DNA from: Bacteroidota bacterium
Lineage (GTDB): Bacteria > Bacteroidota > Ignavibacteria > Tepidaquicellales > Tepidaquicellaceae
Direction of reading: 5' to 3'
DNA: 64,000 nucleotides
NCBI GenBank assembly: GCA_018266835.1
Contig: JAFDZP010000005.1
Coordinates: 610,712 to 674,711, forward strand
The notes beneath the pieces were generated by a model that saw nothing but the letters and a program-made list of their open reading frames with translations, did not search any database and was not told the DNA's origin. The position numbers were made by a program, and so were the translations under genes. Shown here piece after piece: positions 37,363-45,741 of this stretch. Numbering within the stretch: the stretch's first letter is position 1; each line of letters begins with the position of its first letter.

Positions 37363-40300
37363 TTACTTCACTAATACCATCTTCATTGTTTTTGTGAATG
37401 ACTGGTTTCCTCCATTCGCTACAATCTGATAAAAATATGTTCCGCTAGCAAATGCTGAACCATTGAACTGTGCTCTATAATACCCTGCAGTCAGCGATTC
37501 ATTCACAAGCTGGTATACTTCCCTTCCTGTCATATCAAATATTTTTATCTGAACTTTACTATCGAATGGTAAATCATAATTTATCTTTGTCGTTGGATTA
37601 AACGGGTTCGGGTAATTCTGCGACAGATTAAATTTAACTGGAAGACCTACATTAATTTCATTCTGCAGATTGAAGTAAGTATAGTTTCCGTTGAAATCAA
37701 TTTGCTTCAGCCGGTATTTGTATTTTCCGGTTGCAAGATTTCTGTCTTCGTATTTATAAGTTTTTGTAGTGTGTGAATTTCCTGCGCCGTTTACAAAATT
37801 TATTTTCTTCCATGAAGTATCGGAAGATAATTTTCTCTCTATTTCAAAACCTGAATTATTTACTTCAGTTTCAGTTGCCCATGAAAGAGTTACATTATTT
37901 TTATCGGTTGAAGAATTGAACGATGAAAGCTCTACAGGCAACTGCTGGTAATCTGTAGAAGCGATTGCAAACGGACTGAAATTTGTTACTACATTTGAAA
38001 ATACTACTCCACCTGTATTATCGCCCGTATAGGAATAATTTCCTTTATCTTCCCACTGAAAATCATTCCATCTTGCAACACGAAGGTTAGCAGGATTTGT
38101 TACTCCGCTGTTTGCTCCCCAGTATAATCCAACTCTTGCATCCGATGTCCCGCTTCTGTTAATTAAAAAATATTCTGACTGACTTACTGAAATAATACCT
38201 GCTCCGAGTGTATTACCAAATGTCTGAGCCTGATTGAAATATTCTACCATCCAGTCAGTAGAAGCGGAAGATGTGGGAGTGATTCCGACGCTTCTTAAAA
38301 CACCACCCTTACCGGTAGGGATGGTAATGGTATTTGTTGCTGATGTATTTATTTTTAAAGGACCGTTTAAAAATGAATTACTGCTTGCTCCGTTAAACTG
38401 AATTGTTCCGGGTAACGTAAGATAATTTGTATTATCTGAATTAATCTTCCCGTTTATAAAATTGATTGAGTTAGTAATATTTATTCCTGCTGTGTTAACA
38501 GTTACTCCCAAAGGATTATTAATTATTATGTTTGGAAAACTAGCTAAATTATATCCACCTGCCTTTTGAAAATTCTGCTGGGTGTTTCCTGCAAATTCCA
38601 AGATAGAGTTTGATTCAAACGTAACTGTCTGATTTGCCATATCGGCATTAAATCCGTCAGCATTTTTTGTAATAAGACTGCCGCCGTTTTTTACTGTTAA
38701 GTTCAAGCATTTTAATCTGAATGTATCGATATTCAAAACAGCTCCGGAGTTTACCTGCCAGACATCTGTTAACAGGAAAGATCCTGATGCCCAATGGTAC
38801 ATATCACTTTTCAGTGTAAGTGTATCTTCTGCAATCTGGTTTGGGAAAGATGAATTTCCAAGATTAGAAGTTTGTGGAAGAAACGGATTATAGCAATAAA
38901 AAGTATGGCTTTGCGATACATTATTTACTTCTCGTTTGAAAATAATTTTTCCTCTTGCAACTGCCGGAAAATCCTGAGATGTTAGGCCTCCGTTTTGTAT
39001 ATCAAGATTTCCGCAAATGTACAATGTACCTGCAGTAGAGCCTGCCGCTCGCGTAGTTCCGCCGGATAAATTCATAACCGGATTACCTGTCAGGTTCAAC
39101 GAGTCACCTATCTGTACATTGCCGTAAACTGTCAGGCTTGTAATGTTATCTCCATATCCAATAGGAGCAAACTGGTAACTAGATGAATTCAGATAAGTCA
39201 GATTTCCTCTGATAATATAATCGGTATAGTATGGAGCTATATTTTTGAATAATGTCCAGTATTTATTCGCTCCGAATGGTTCAGGCAGATTATTGAAATT
39301 AATTGTCAGGTTCCCGAAAGATAATTCATTCTCATCAAAAATCTTATCCGCAGTATCTGACCATTTGAGGATATTGAAGTTGCTTTTTCTGTGGCAGAAT
39401 TCACGGCCTGCAAAACATGTCTGGCTGGCAACTCCTGTATTATTGTGATTATATGTAGAACTGTCATTAATTTCCAATATACCGTTAATCGTGAGCGGTG
39501 CATTTGCATTTATAATTCCGTTTCCTGAACTTCTAAGATATGCTTTATCAGAAAATGCTACCGGATTATTAAATGATGCAGTCTGTCCCTGAGGGACTGA
39601 AAAAATTGCATACCTGTCAAAGCTTGGAGGATGAATTCCGCCGTTTAATGAAGACCAGTTTCCCAATATAGATGCATCACCGCTGTTATCCGGAAAGTAT
39701 GTTTCAAATACTCCTTCTTCATTTCCTGCAACAAAATAATCATCACCGGTTGTAGAAAATGTTGTTCCATAAATTGCTTTTGAATTTGTCGAATCGGGAG
39801 GAGAATAAAATTGGTCATAAATATTTGCACCTTTGGGAACATATCCGTTGTAGCCTGAATCATACTGTCCAATAGCGCATGCTGTACCAAAATTCATATT
39901 TACACCGGCATCACTTTTCATGAATTGAACAGCGAGATGAAAGTAAGTTCCGTTCGGAACATTGTCATCTATTATTCTCCATATTTTCCTTACCGACCTT
40001 GATGTATCAAAAGGACTATGCGAACCAAATCCGTTCTCAACTCTTATTCCCAGAGTATCTGTATTTCCTCCGTAAGCCTGAGTTATATATAAAGGGCTGA
40101 ATGTATTATTACCGATAGGAAACTTTGCAGTATATCCCTGATCTAATCCGATTCTTAAGCAGCCAGATCCGTTCGTGTTAAAGAAGCTGTTCTGATTTAT
40201 GCCGTAAACACTATCCTGATTTCCTATTTTAAAATTATTGTCCCCCAGATTAAATTTGCCCTGAATAAAACTTAAGTAAGAATTCGGACCCATTCTGGTG

Positions 40301-41556
40301 TCTTTGCTTAATGTAATACCATTAGGATTATTGATAATAATATTTTGATTTCCTGACAAAGGATTTTCAGCAAGATTCGCAGGAAGGGAGTCACCTGTAA
40401 TTTGTGCAGATGAACCGCAAAATTCAAATGTAGTATTTGAAAATTCTTTTTGGCAGGCAATTGGAAAATCCCCGCCGGTAGCGCCGTTCTTAAATCCCTC
40501 AGAGTTCCTTAACTTTAATACAGTAGAGCCAAACTGAATTCTTGTATTGCCCGTTACTTTAAAATTATTGCAGTCAATGGTTGAGTTAATTGAAATGAAT
40601 GTGCATTGGGTATTTGTAGTGAATATTGGAAGATCACTTAATAATTTTAATTTAGTAGCACTAAGTGCCACAGCATTATTTCGGAATAGCCCAGAATTCT
40701 CAAATGTATTATAATTCGTTGTATCTTGAGTTCTAAACGAGATTACACCATAAGTTGTAACTGAATTTGCATCTATTATTCCCCCCGTTTTTTGAAAATT
40801 CCCGTAAACATCCAATATTGATGCAAATCCATTTGTCACCGGAGAACCCAAAGCTAAATCTACTTCACCCCCTGTCTGGATATAATTATTAACCTGAATA
40901 AAAGAACCTGAACCCGGAGAATTTGGAGCCGGTATTAGTATTTTTCCAATACCGGTACTTGTTACTTTAAAATTATTTCCAGCTAAGAGATTTAAACTAT
41001 TCAGTGAGTTGAAATTCATATTCCAATTCCCAACCTGATTTTCCCAGTTCAGCTCCAGATTACCAAATAAATAAGAATGGTTAACAGGTCCTGAGTAACT
41101 GATAGCCGGACTGGTAATCGGATCATTTAACCCTGACCAGTTCTTGATAGTAAAGTTGCTGTAAAGATGAAAACTTTCTGTTCCTCCGAAGATAGTTGCT
41201 GCTGCCGGACTTGTGCTATTATAAATGCATGTCGCATTTGAGTCGAGCTGAAAAGATGCCGTGCCTGCAATATTCAGAGTATGATTTACCTGAAGTGTTG
41301 CTCCCGAATTAATTCTAAGTTTTGCCTGGTTATCTATGAACCACTGAAAATCAAGCACGGCTGTTTTACCTGACTCAATAATGTATTCAGTATTTTCACC
41401 GAAGCTGGAGGGAGGTGTGCCTGTTCCGCCCGGCTGATTGCCCCAGTTAGCAAACAAAGTAGGAATACCTGAATTGTAATAATAAGGTTGTGCATTACTC
41501 TTTGTGCTAATTGCCATTATGGCAAGAAGAGCCAAAAAAAGAATAAAGTTTTTCAT
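37363..41556 (-). CDS. giant exported surface protein with T9SS sorting domain
   Basis: 1397 residues from the ATG at 41556, which gives a proper signal peptide (MKNFILFLALLAIMAIS...NAQ). The frame continues 56 codons upstream through a terminator-like leader and is not used. The protein is a long beta-rich array of SGATLQV, LTINGIL and GTLYICGNL-like strands, apparently a stacked solenoid. The N-terminal half and the middle start with similar segments (LFANWGNQPGG...PPSSF and ILGNWSSLNGG...PPSFD), suggesting internal duplication. The last ~85 residues hold NYPNPFNPTTKINYDLP and KTMKMVLVK, the T9SS signal. Function is probably surface attachment or binding. Confidence 0.85.
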   Translation of the reverse strand: MKNFILFLALLAIMAISTKSNAQPYYYNSGIPTLFANWGNQPGGTGTPPSSFGENTEYIIESGKTAVLDFQWFIDNQAKLRINSGATLQVNHTLNIAGTASFQLDSNATCIYNSTSPAAATIFGGTESFHLYSNFTIKNWSGLNDPITSPAISYSGPVNHSYLFGNLELNWENQVGNWNMNFNSLNSLNLLAGNNFKVTSTGIGKILIPAPNSPGSGSFIQVNNYIQTGGEVDLALGSPVTNGFASILDVYGNFQKTGGIIDANSVTTYGVISFRTQDTTNYNTFENSGLFRNNAVALSATKLKLLSDLPIFTTNTQCTFISINSTIDCNNFKVTGNTRIQFGSTVLKLRNSEGFKNGATGGDFPIACQKEFSNTTFEFCGSSAQITGDSLPANLAENPLSGNQNIIINNPNGITLSKDTRMGPNSYLSFIQGKFNLGDNNFKIGNQDSVYGINQNSFFNTNGSGCLRIGLDQGYTAKFPIGNNTFSPLYITQAYGGNTDTLGIRVENGFGSHSPFDTSRSVRKIWRIIDDNVPNGTYFHLAVQFMKSDAGVNMNFGTACAIGQYDSGYNGYVPKGANIYDQFYSPPDSTNSKAIYGTTFSTTGDDYFVAGNEEGVFETYFPDNSGDASILGNWSSLNGGIHPPSFDRYAIFSVPQGQTASFNNPVAFSDKAYLRSSGNGIINANAPLTINGILEINDSSTYNHNNTGVASQTCFAGREFCHRKSNFNILKWSDTADKIFDENELSFGNLTINFNNLPEPFGANKYWTLFKNIAPYYTDYIIRGNLTYLNSSSYQFAPIGYGDNITSLTVYGNVQIGDSLNLTGNPVMNLSGGTTRAAGSTAGTLYICGNLDIQNGGLTSQDFPAVARGKIIFKREVNNVSQSHTFYCYNPFLPQTSNLGNSSFPNQIAEDTLTLKSDMYHWASGSFLLTDVWQVNSGAVLNIDTFRLKCLNLTVKNGGSLITKNADGFNADMANQTVTFESNSILEFAGNTQQNFQKAGGYNLASFPNIIINNPLGVTVNTAGINITNSINFINGKINSDNTNYLTLPGTIQFNGASSNSFLNGPLKINTSATNTITIPTGKGGVLRSVGITPTSSASTDWMVEYFNQAQTFGNTLGAGIISVSQSEYFLINRSGTSDARVGLYWGANSGVTNPANLRVARWNDFQWEDKGNYSYTGDNTGGVVFSNVVTNFSPFAIASTDYQQLPVELSSFNSSTDKNNVTLSWATETEVNNSGFEIERKLSSDTSWKKINFVNGAGNSHTTKTYKYEDRNLATGKYKYRLKQIDFNGNYTYFNLQNEINVGLPVKFNLSQNYPNPFNPTTKINYDLPFDSKVQIKIFDMTGREVYQLVNESLTAGYYRAQFNGSAFASGTYFYQIVANGGNQSFTKTMKMVLVK

Positions 41557-41869
41557 GATATTTTTAATTAAATTCTTAAAAAAAGGCGCCGGCAAAATGC
41601 CAACGCCCTTCGACATCGCAAAGAATAATTTGGCATTACCCCTTACGGAAAAATTGTCCTTTAAATGGGAGACTAAGAAATTCCGGATTGCGAAAAGCAG
41701 ATATAAAAATTTTGTGTTTGCCATATTGTTTTACGATGTCTGCTTGCAAATTATTTTAAGTATCGTTACTTTTCAAAGAAAAATTATCAAAAAATAATAA
41801 AATATTTCGGTACTCTAGTAAGACTAAGTAATTAATTTAAATGTACTTATTTCTAATATTTTTACTAAA
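41557..41869. other. divergent intergenic region with leader structures
   Basis: 313 bp between the giant T9SS gene (minus) and a 486-residue unknown protein (plus). The left half carries the candidate attenuator at 41578-41637. The right part is A/T-rich and should contain two promoters; none matches a consensus clearly enough to call. Confidence 0.6.
41578..41637 (-). promoter_or_regulatory. candidate transcription attenuator in the T9SS gene leader
   Basis: On the minus strand a hairpin (GGCG..GGCA-type arms, 41585-41588/41604-41607 and 41591-41594/41598-41601) is followed by seven U and lies 22 bp before the ATG at 41556. The arm including TTGGCATT can instead pair perfectly with AATGCCAA (plus-strand 41630-41637), which would prevent the terminator. 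Confidence 0.5.
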
Positions 41870-43330
41870 ATGATCAACAATAAAATCTTTGAATGGCTGC
41901 GTGATTTTGATGAAGGATATTTAAAAAACTTCAGAGATTTTATAAACTCACCTTACTTCAATTCTAATAAAAAAGTTAAAACTCTTTTTGATATTATTTA
42001 TTCAACACGCCCTGATTTTAACAGTAAGAAGCTGGAATCAAAAAATCTCCTCTCAAAATTATTTCCGGGAAAAGAAAAAACTTCCGAACAGGCATTAAAG
42101 AATTTATTCAGCGAGATCTCAGGACTGATAAAAGAATTTATTACACACAACAGTTTGAAGAGGAATGATTACACAAAAGAAAGTTTATATGCAGATGAAT
42201 TGTTTTATATCTCAAAATACAAGGAGGGCGCAAAACATTCAGAGAATATGCTGGCGAAATTAAAAGAAGATGAAATATTCAGCACCCAATATTTTGATGC
42301 ATATACAAAGTCAATAAATAATTTGTCCCGATTTTATTATATGGAAAACAGGAACTATGATGCAGTTGACCTCTCTGCAAGAGTATATGAAGTTTTTCTT
42401 TTAAAATTAGTTTATGATTTCATTGATATAAAGAACGGCATTGGTGCATATTATAATTCAGAAAAAGGAATCGAGATTCCTGAATTTATTACTACATTTG
42501 AAAAGAGCTTTAACTTAAAGAATATTATTGACGGATTAAAAAAATTTAACAGGAAAAATGCAGATGTGCTGGATATATATTATAATTTATTTATAATGTT
42601 TGAGAGTGAAAATGATGAGAAATTATTTTTTACTACCAGAGATAAAGTTTTTAAGAATATAGAAAAATTCTCCTATGAAGAAAAATATTTCTTATATACT
42701 GCTCTTACAAGCTACATATATACAAATCTCGGGGCAAAAGATCCTAAATATTACAAGGATGCTTTTGAAATAATTAAATTTTTCATTGAGAAGGAAGTTT
42801 ACATTTACCCGGGCTCACCTTACATGATAAATGTTAATTATGAAAATATATATTCCTGTTCTACATTTGCTGAAGATGACGCCTGGACAGAAAATTTTCT
42901 TACTGAATACAAAAAATATTTAAAACCTGAGTTCAGAGATATTCTGTATCACAAAACAATGGTGGACTTTACTTTGAGCAGAGGAAGACTTGATGAAGCG
43001 CTGAATCATATCAATAGTTATAAAGCAATCGATACCTATGAAAAAATTCAGATAAAAATTTACACTATAATTATTTTCTATGAAAAAGGAGATATAGAGA
43101 GGTCTTTATACGAATATGATAATCTTGTTCACTACTTCAGCTACAATAATGAAAAAATTCCGAAGAATGTTGATATAATTATGAAGAACATGGTCCCCAC
43201 AATAAAGAAAGTTCTATTTGCAAAGGCAAATAATAAAAAACTCGATTATGCAGATTACATGAAATTTAAAGATGCTCCGGATATACTTCACAAAAGGTGG
43301 GTGATAAAAAAAATGGAAGAGCTGCTCTAA
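41870..43330 (+). CDS. helical protein of unknown function, FINSPYxNS family
   Basis: 486 residues, charged and almost wholly helical, without signal peptide or membrane segments. Its start, KNFRDFINSPYFNSNKKVKTLFDII, and the later FPGKEKTSEQALKNLFSEI correspond to segments of the two genes at 59.7 and 61.2 kb. The C-terminal half looks like a TPR-like array (SRGRLDEALNHINSYKAI, GDIERSLYEYDNL). I recall similar unannotated proteins in Saprospiraceae-like Bacteroidota. Its divergent neighbour is a giant T9SS protein, as for the other copies. Confidence 0.7.
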   Translation: MINNKIFEWLRDFDEGYLKNFRDFINSPYFNSNKKVKTLFDIIYSTRPDFNSKKLESKNLLSKLFPGKEKTSEQALKNLFSEISGLIKEFITHNSLKRNDYTKESLYADELFYISKYKEGAKHSENMLAKLKEDEIFSTQYFDAYTKSINNLSRFYYMENRNYDAVDLSARVYEVFLLKLVYDFIDIKNGIGAYYNSEKGIEIPEFITTFEKSFNLKNIIDGLKKFNRKNADVLDIYYNLFIMFESENDEKLFFTTRDKVFKNIEKFSYEEKYFLYTALTSYIYTNLGAKDPKYYKDAFEIIKFFIEKEVYIYPGSPYMINVNYENIYSCSTFAEDDAWTENFLTEYKKYLKPEFRDILYHKTMVDFTLSRGRLDEALNHINSYKAIDTYEKIQIKIYTIIIFYEKGDIERSLYEYDNLVHYFSYNNEKIPKNVDIIMKNMVPTIKKVLFAKANNKKLDYADYMKFKDAPDILHKRWVIKKMEELL

Positions 43331-43387
43331 AACTTTACCTATCATCTACTACGTTTACTATTAAATCATCTTTATTTATTTTGACTA

Positions 43388-44770
43388 ATGAAAAATTTTG
43401 ACGCAATAATAATTGGTTCAGGTCAGGGAGGAGTTCCACTGGCAAAAAAATTGGCACAACACGGATGGAAGACAGCTATCATTGAAAAAGATTTAATCGG
43501 CGGAACCTGCATAAATGCCGGCTGTACTCCTACGAAGACAATGGTTGCTTCTGCAAAAGAAATATACAATGCATCTAAAGCAAAAAATCTGGGAGTAGAG
43601 ATTGCCGGTTATAAGGTCAATTTGAAAAAAGTAAAGCAGCGTAAGGACAAAATTGTAAGGCAATTCAGAGAAGGAACGATAAAAGGATTAGAAAGCACAA
43701 AAAATCTCACCATCATTCACGGTACTGCATCATTCACAGATAAAAATAAAATTTCAATAAGCACAAGCAAAGGAATTGAAGAAATTACGGGCAAGAAAAT
43801 ATTTTTAAACGGCGGCGCAAGACCAACGATTCTTCCAATAGAAGGATTGAATGAAATTAAATATTTGACCTCTACTTCTATAATGGAGCTGACGGAAGTC
43901 CCGGCACATCTTTTAATAATAGGCGGAAGTTACGTAGGGCTGGAGTTCGGGCAGATGTTCCGACGCTTCGGAAGCAAGATAACTGTACTAGAGCATGGAG
44001 ATAATTTTTTACCGAAGGAAGATGAGGATATCTGCAGCGAGATTCAGAAATTTTTGGAAACTGAAGGAATTAAAATATTTGCAGGAACACATGTAACAAA
44101 GATCACAAAGAAAAATAAAGTGATTAGTGTACATGTTGAATCAGAAAATAAAAATAGAACGATTAAATGCACTCACGTATTATTGGCAGCAGGCAGAACT
44201 CCCAATACAGATATATTAAATCTGAATGCTGCAGGAGTAAAGACCGATGAACGCGGGCATATAAAAGTAAACGATAAATTAGAGACTAATATAAAAAATA
44301 TTTTTGCGCTGGGTGATATAAAAGGCGGACCTGAGTTTACACACATATCTTACAACGATTACATTGTACTTGCAGATAATCTGATTAACAAAGCTAACCG
44401 TACAATTAAAAACAGACCGGTTCCCTATTGTATGTTCACTGACCCGCAGCTCGGACGAATAGGAATTACAGAGAAGGAAGCAATTAAGCAGGGATTAAAA
44501 TTTAAAGTTGCAGTTCTTCCCATGACCAGAGTCGCGCGAGCAATTGAGACGGGAGATACACGCGGAATGATGAAGGCAATAGTAGATGCAAAGACAGGAT
44601 TAATACTGGGAGCAGCAATACTCGGAGAAGAAGGCGGAGAGATTATGACAATACTCCAAATGGCAATAGCAGGGAAAATTAAATACACTCAGATAAGAGA
44701 AATGATTTTCGCTCATCCATTATACGCAGAGTCATTGAATAATCTTTTTATGACATTAGATAAGGATTAG
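43388..44770 (+). CDS. FAD-dependent disulfide reductase (mercuric reductase/LPD-like)
   Basis: 460 residues of the class I pyridine nucleotide-disulfide oxidoreductase family. FAD site: IIGSGQGGVPLAK; redox cysteines C41 and C46 in GGTCINAGCTPTK; NAD(P) site IIGGSYVGLEFGQ; second FAD segment in NIFALGDIKGG; and the catalytic His443-Glu448 pair in AHPLYAESL. It is not lipoamide dehydrogenase by context. It is 6 bp upstream of the ergothioneine ABC transporter genes, so it may reduce a disulfide linked to ergothioneine or another thiol; that is inference. Confidence 0.85.
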   Translation: MKNFDAIIIGSGQGGVPLAKKLAQHGWKTAIIEKDLIGGTCINAGCTPTKTMVASAKEIYNASKAKNLGVEIAGYKVNLKKVKQRKDKIVRQFREGTIKGLESTKNLTIIHGTASFTDKNKISISTSKGIEEITGKKIFLNGGARPTILPIEGLNEIKYLTSTSIMELTEVPAHLLIIGGSYVGLEFGQMFRRFGSKITVLEHGDNFLPKEDEDICSEIQKFLETEGIKIFAGTHVTKITKKNKVISVHVESENKNRTIKCTHVLLAAGRTPNTDILNLNAAGVKTDERGHIKVNDKLETNIKNIFALGDIKGGPEFTHISYNDYIVLADNLINKANRTIKNRPVPYCMFTDPQLGRIGITEKEAIKQGLKFKVAVLPMTRVARAIETGDTRGMMKAIVDAKTGLILGAAILGEEGGEIMTILQMAIAGKIKYTQIREMIFAHPLYAESLNNLFMTLDKD

Positions 44771-44776
44771 TAATAA

Positions 44777-45727
44777 ATGATAACTTTAAAAAATATAAGC
44801 AAGAGTTTTAACGGAATACCTGCCGTAAAAAATATTTCATTTGAAGTCAAAGAAAATGAAACGCTCGTTCTGCTCGGCACAAGCGGCTGCGGCAAGACTA
44901 CAACTCTGCGTATTATAAACAGACTTACTGAGCCGGATTCCGGAAACATTTTAATAAATAATCAAAACGTTTTATCTCAGCAGCCTGATGAACTCCGCAG
45001 AGGAATCGGATATGTATTACAAAATCACGGACTCTTTCCACATTATAATGTTGCCGAAAATATCAGCATTGTTCCTAAGCTTCTTAACTGGAATAAAGAA
45101 AAAATTTCAGAGAGGACAAATGAGCTTATAAAGAAACTGCAGCTATCTGAAAATAATCTTCATGCAATTCCCAACGAATTAAGCGGCGGTCAGCAGCAGA
45201 GAGTGGGACTTGCTAGAGCACTTGCTGCAAATCCGCCTATTCTATTAATGGATGAACCGTTCGGAGCATTGGACCCTATTACAAAGGCAGATATACATAA
45301 AGAGTTCAAAGAGCTGGATGAGCTGAAGAAAAAAACAATTGTACTTGTAACTCACGATGTTCAGGAAGCATTTGAACTTGGCGACAGGATTTGCTTAATG
45401 GATAAAGGAGAGATTATGCAGATTGGCACACCGTTTGAATTATTATTTCACCCCTCAAATAATTATGTGAAAAGTTTTTTTGATAAGCACAGACTTCAGC
45501 TGGAGATTAAATCAATTCATCTTAATAAAGTTTTAAGTTTCTTCCCTGTTACACAAGCATCAGGTACAAATATTTTATTACCCTCACAAAGCTTATGGGA
45601 AGCAATGGATATGATTGCGAACAGTAATGAGAGAGTATTTGTGAAAGATGAAGCATCAAACCAAACAAGAGAAGTAAATTTTTCAGCAATAGAAAAAGCG
45701 CTTAACAGCTTTAAGCAAAACCAATAG
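44777..45727 (+). CDS. egtV: ABC transporter ATPase, osmoprotectant/ergothioneine type (EgtV-like)
   Basis: 316 residues. Walker A GTSGCGKTTT, Q-loop region YVLQNHGLFPH, signature LSGGQQQRVGLARAL, Walker B ILLMDEPFGALDP and the switch His in VTHD are intact. This is the OpuCA/ProV subfamily, which energises uptake of betaine, carnitine and, for EgtUV, ergothioneine. The C-terminal ~80 residues are a reduced regulatory region. It lies directly upstream of the permease/binding-protein fusion and the EgtB-EgtD genes, which suggests ergothioneine as substrate. Confidence 0.8.
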   Translation: MITLKNISKSFNGIPAVKNISFEVKENETLVLLGTSGCGKTTTLRIINRLTEPDSGNILINNQNVLSQQPDELRRGIGYVLQNHGLFPHYNVAENISIVPKLLNWNKEKISERTNELIKKLQLSENNLHAIPNELSGGQQQRVGLARALAANPPILLMDEPFGALDPITKADIHKEFKELDELKKKTIVLVTHDVQEAFELGDRICLMDKGEIMQIGTPFELLFHPSNNYVKSFFDKHRLQLEIKSIHLNKVLSFFPVTQASGTNILLPSQSLWEAMDMIANSNERVFVKDEASNQTREVNFSAIEKALNSFKQNQ

Positions 45728-45741
45728 AATGCCCAAATATA

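Noticed and set aside
41557..41724. 56-codon N-terminal extension of the 1397-residue protein
   Set aside because: It would bury the signal peptide and runs through a terminator-like hairpin; treated as leader.
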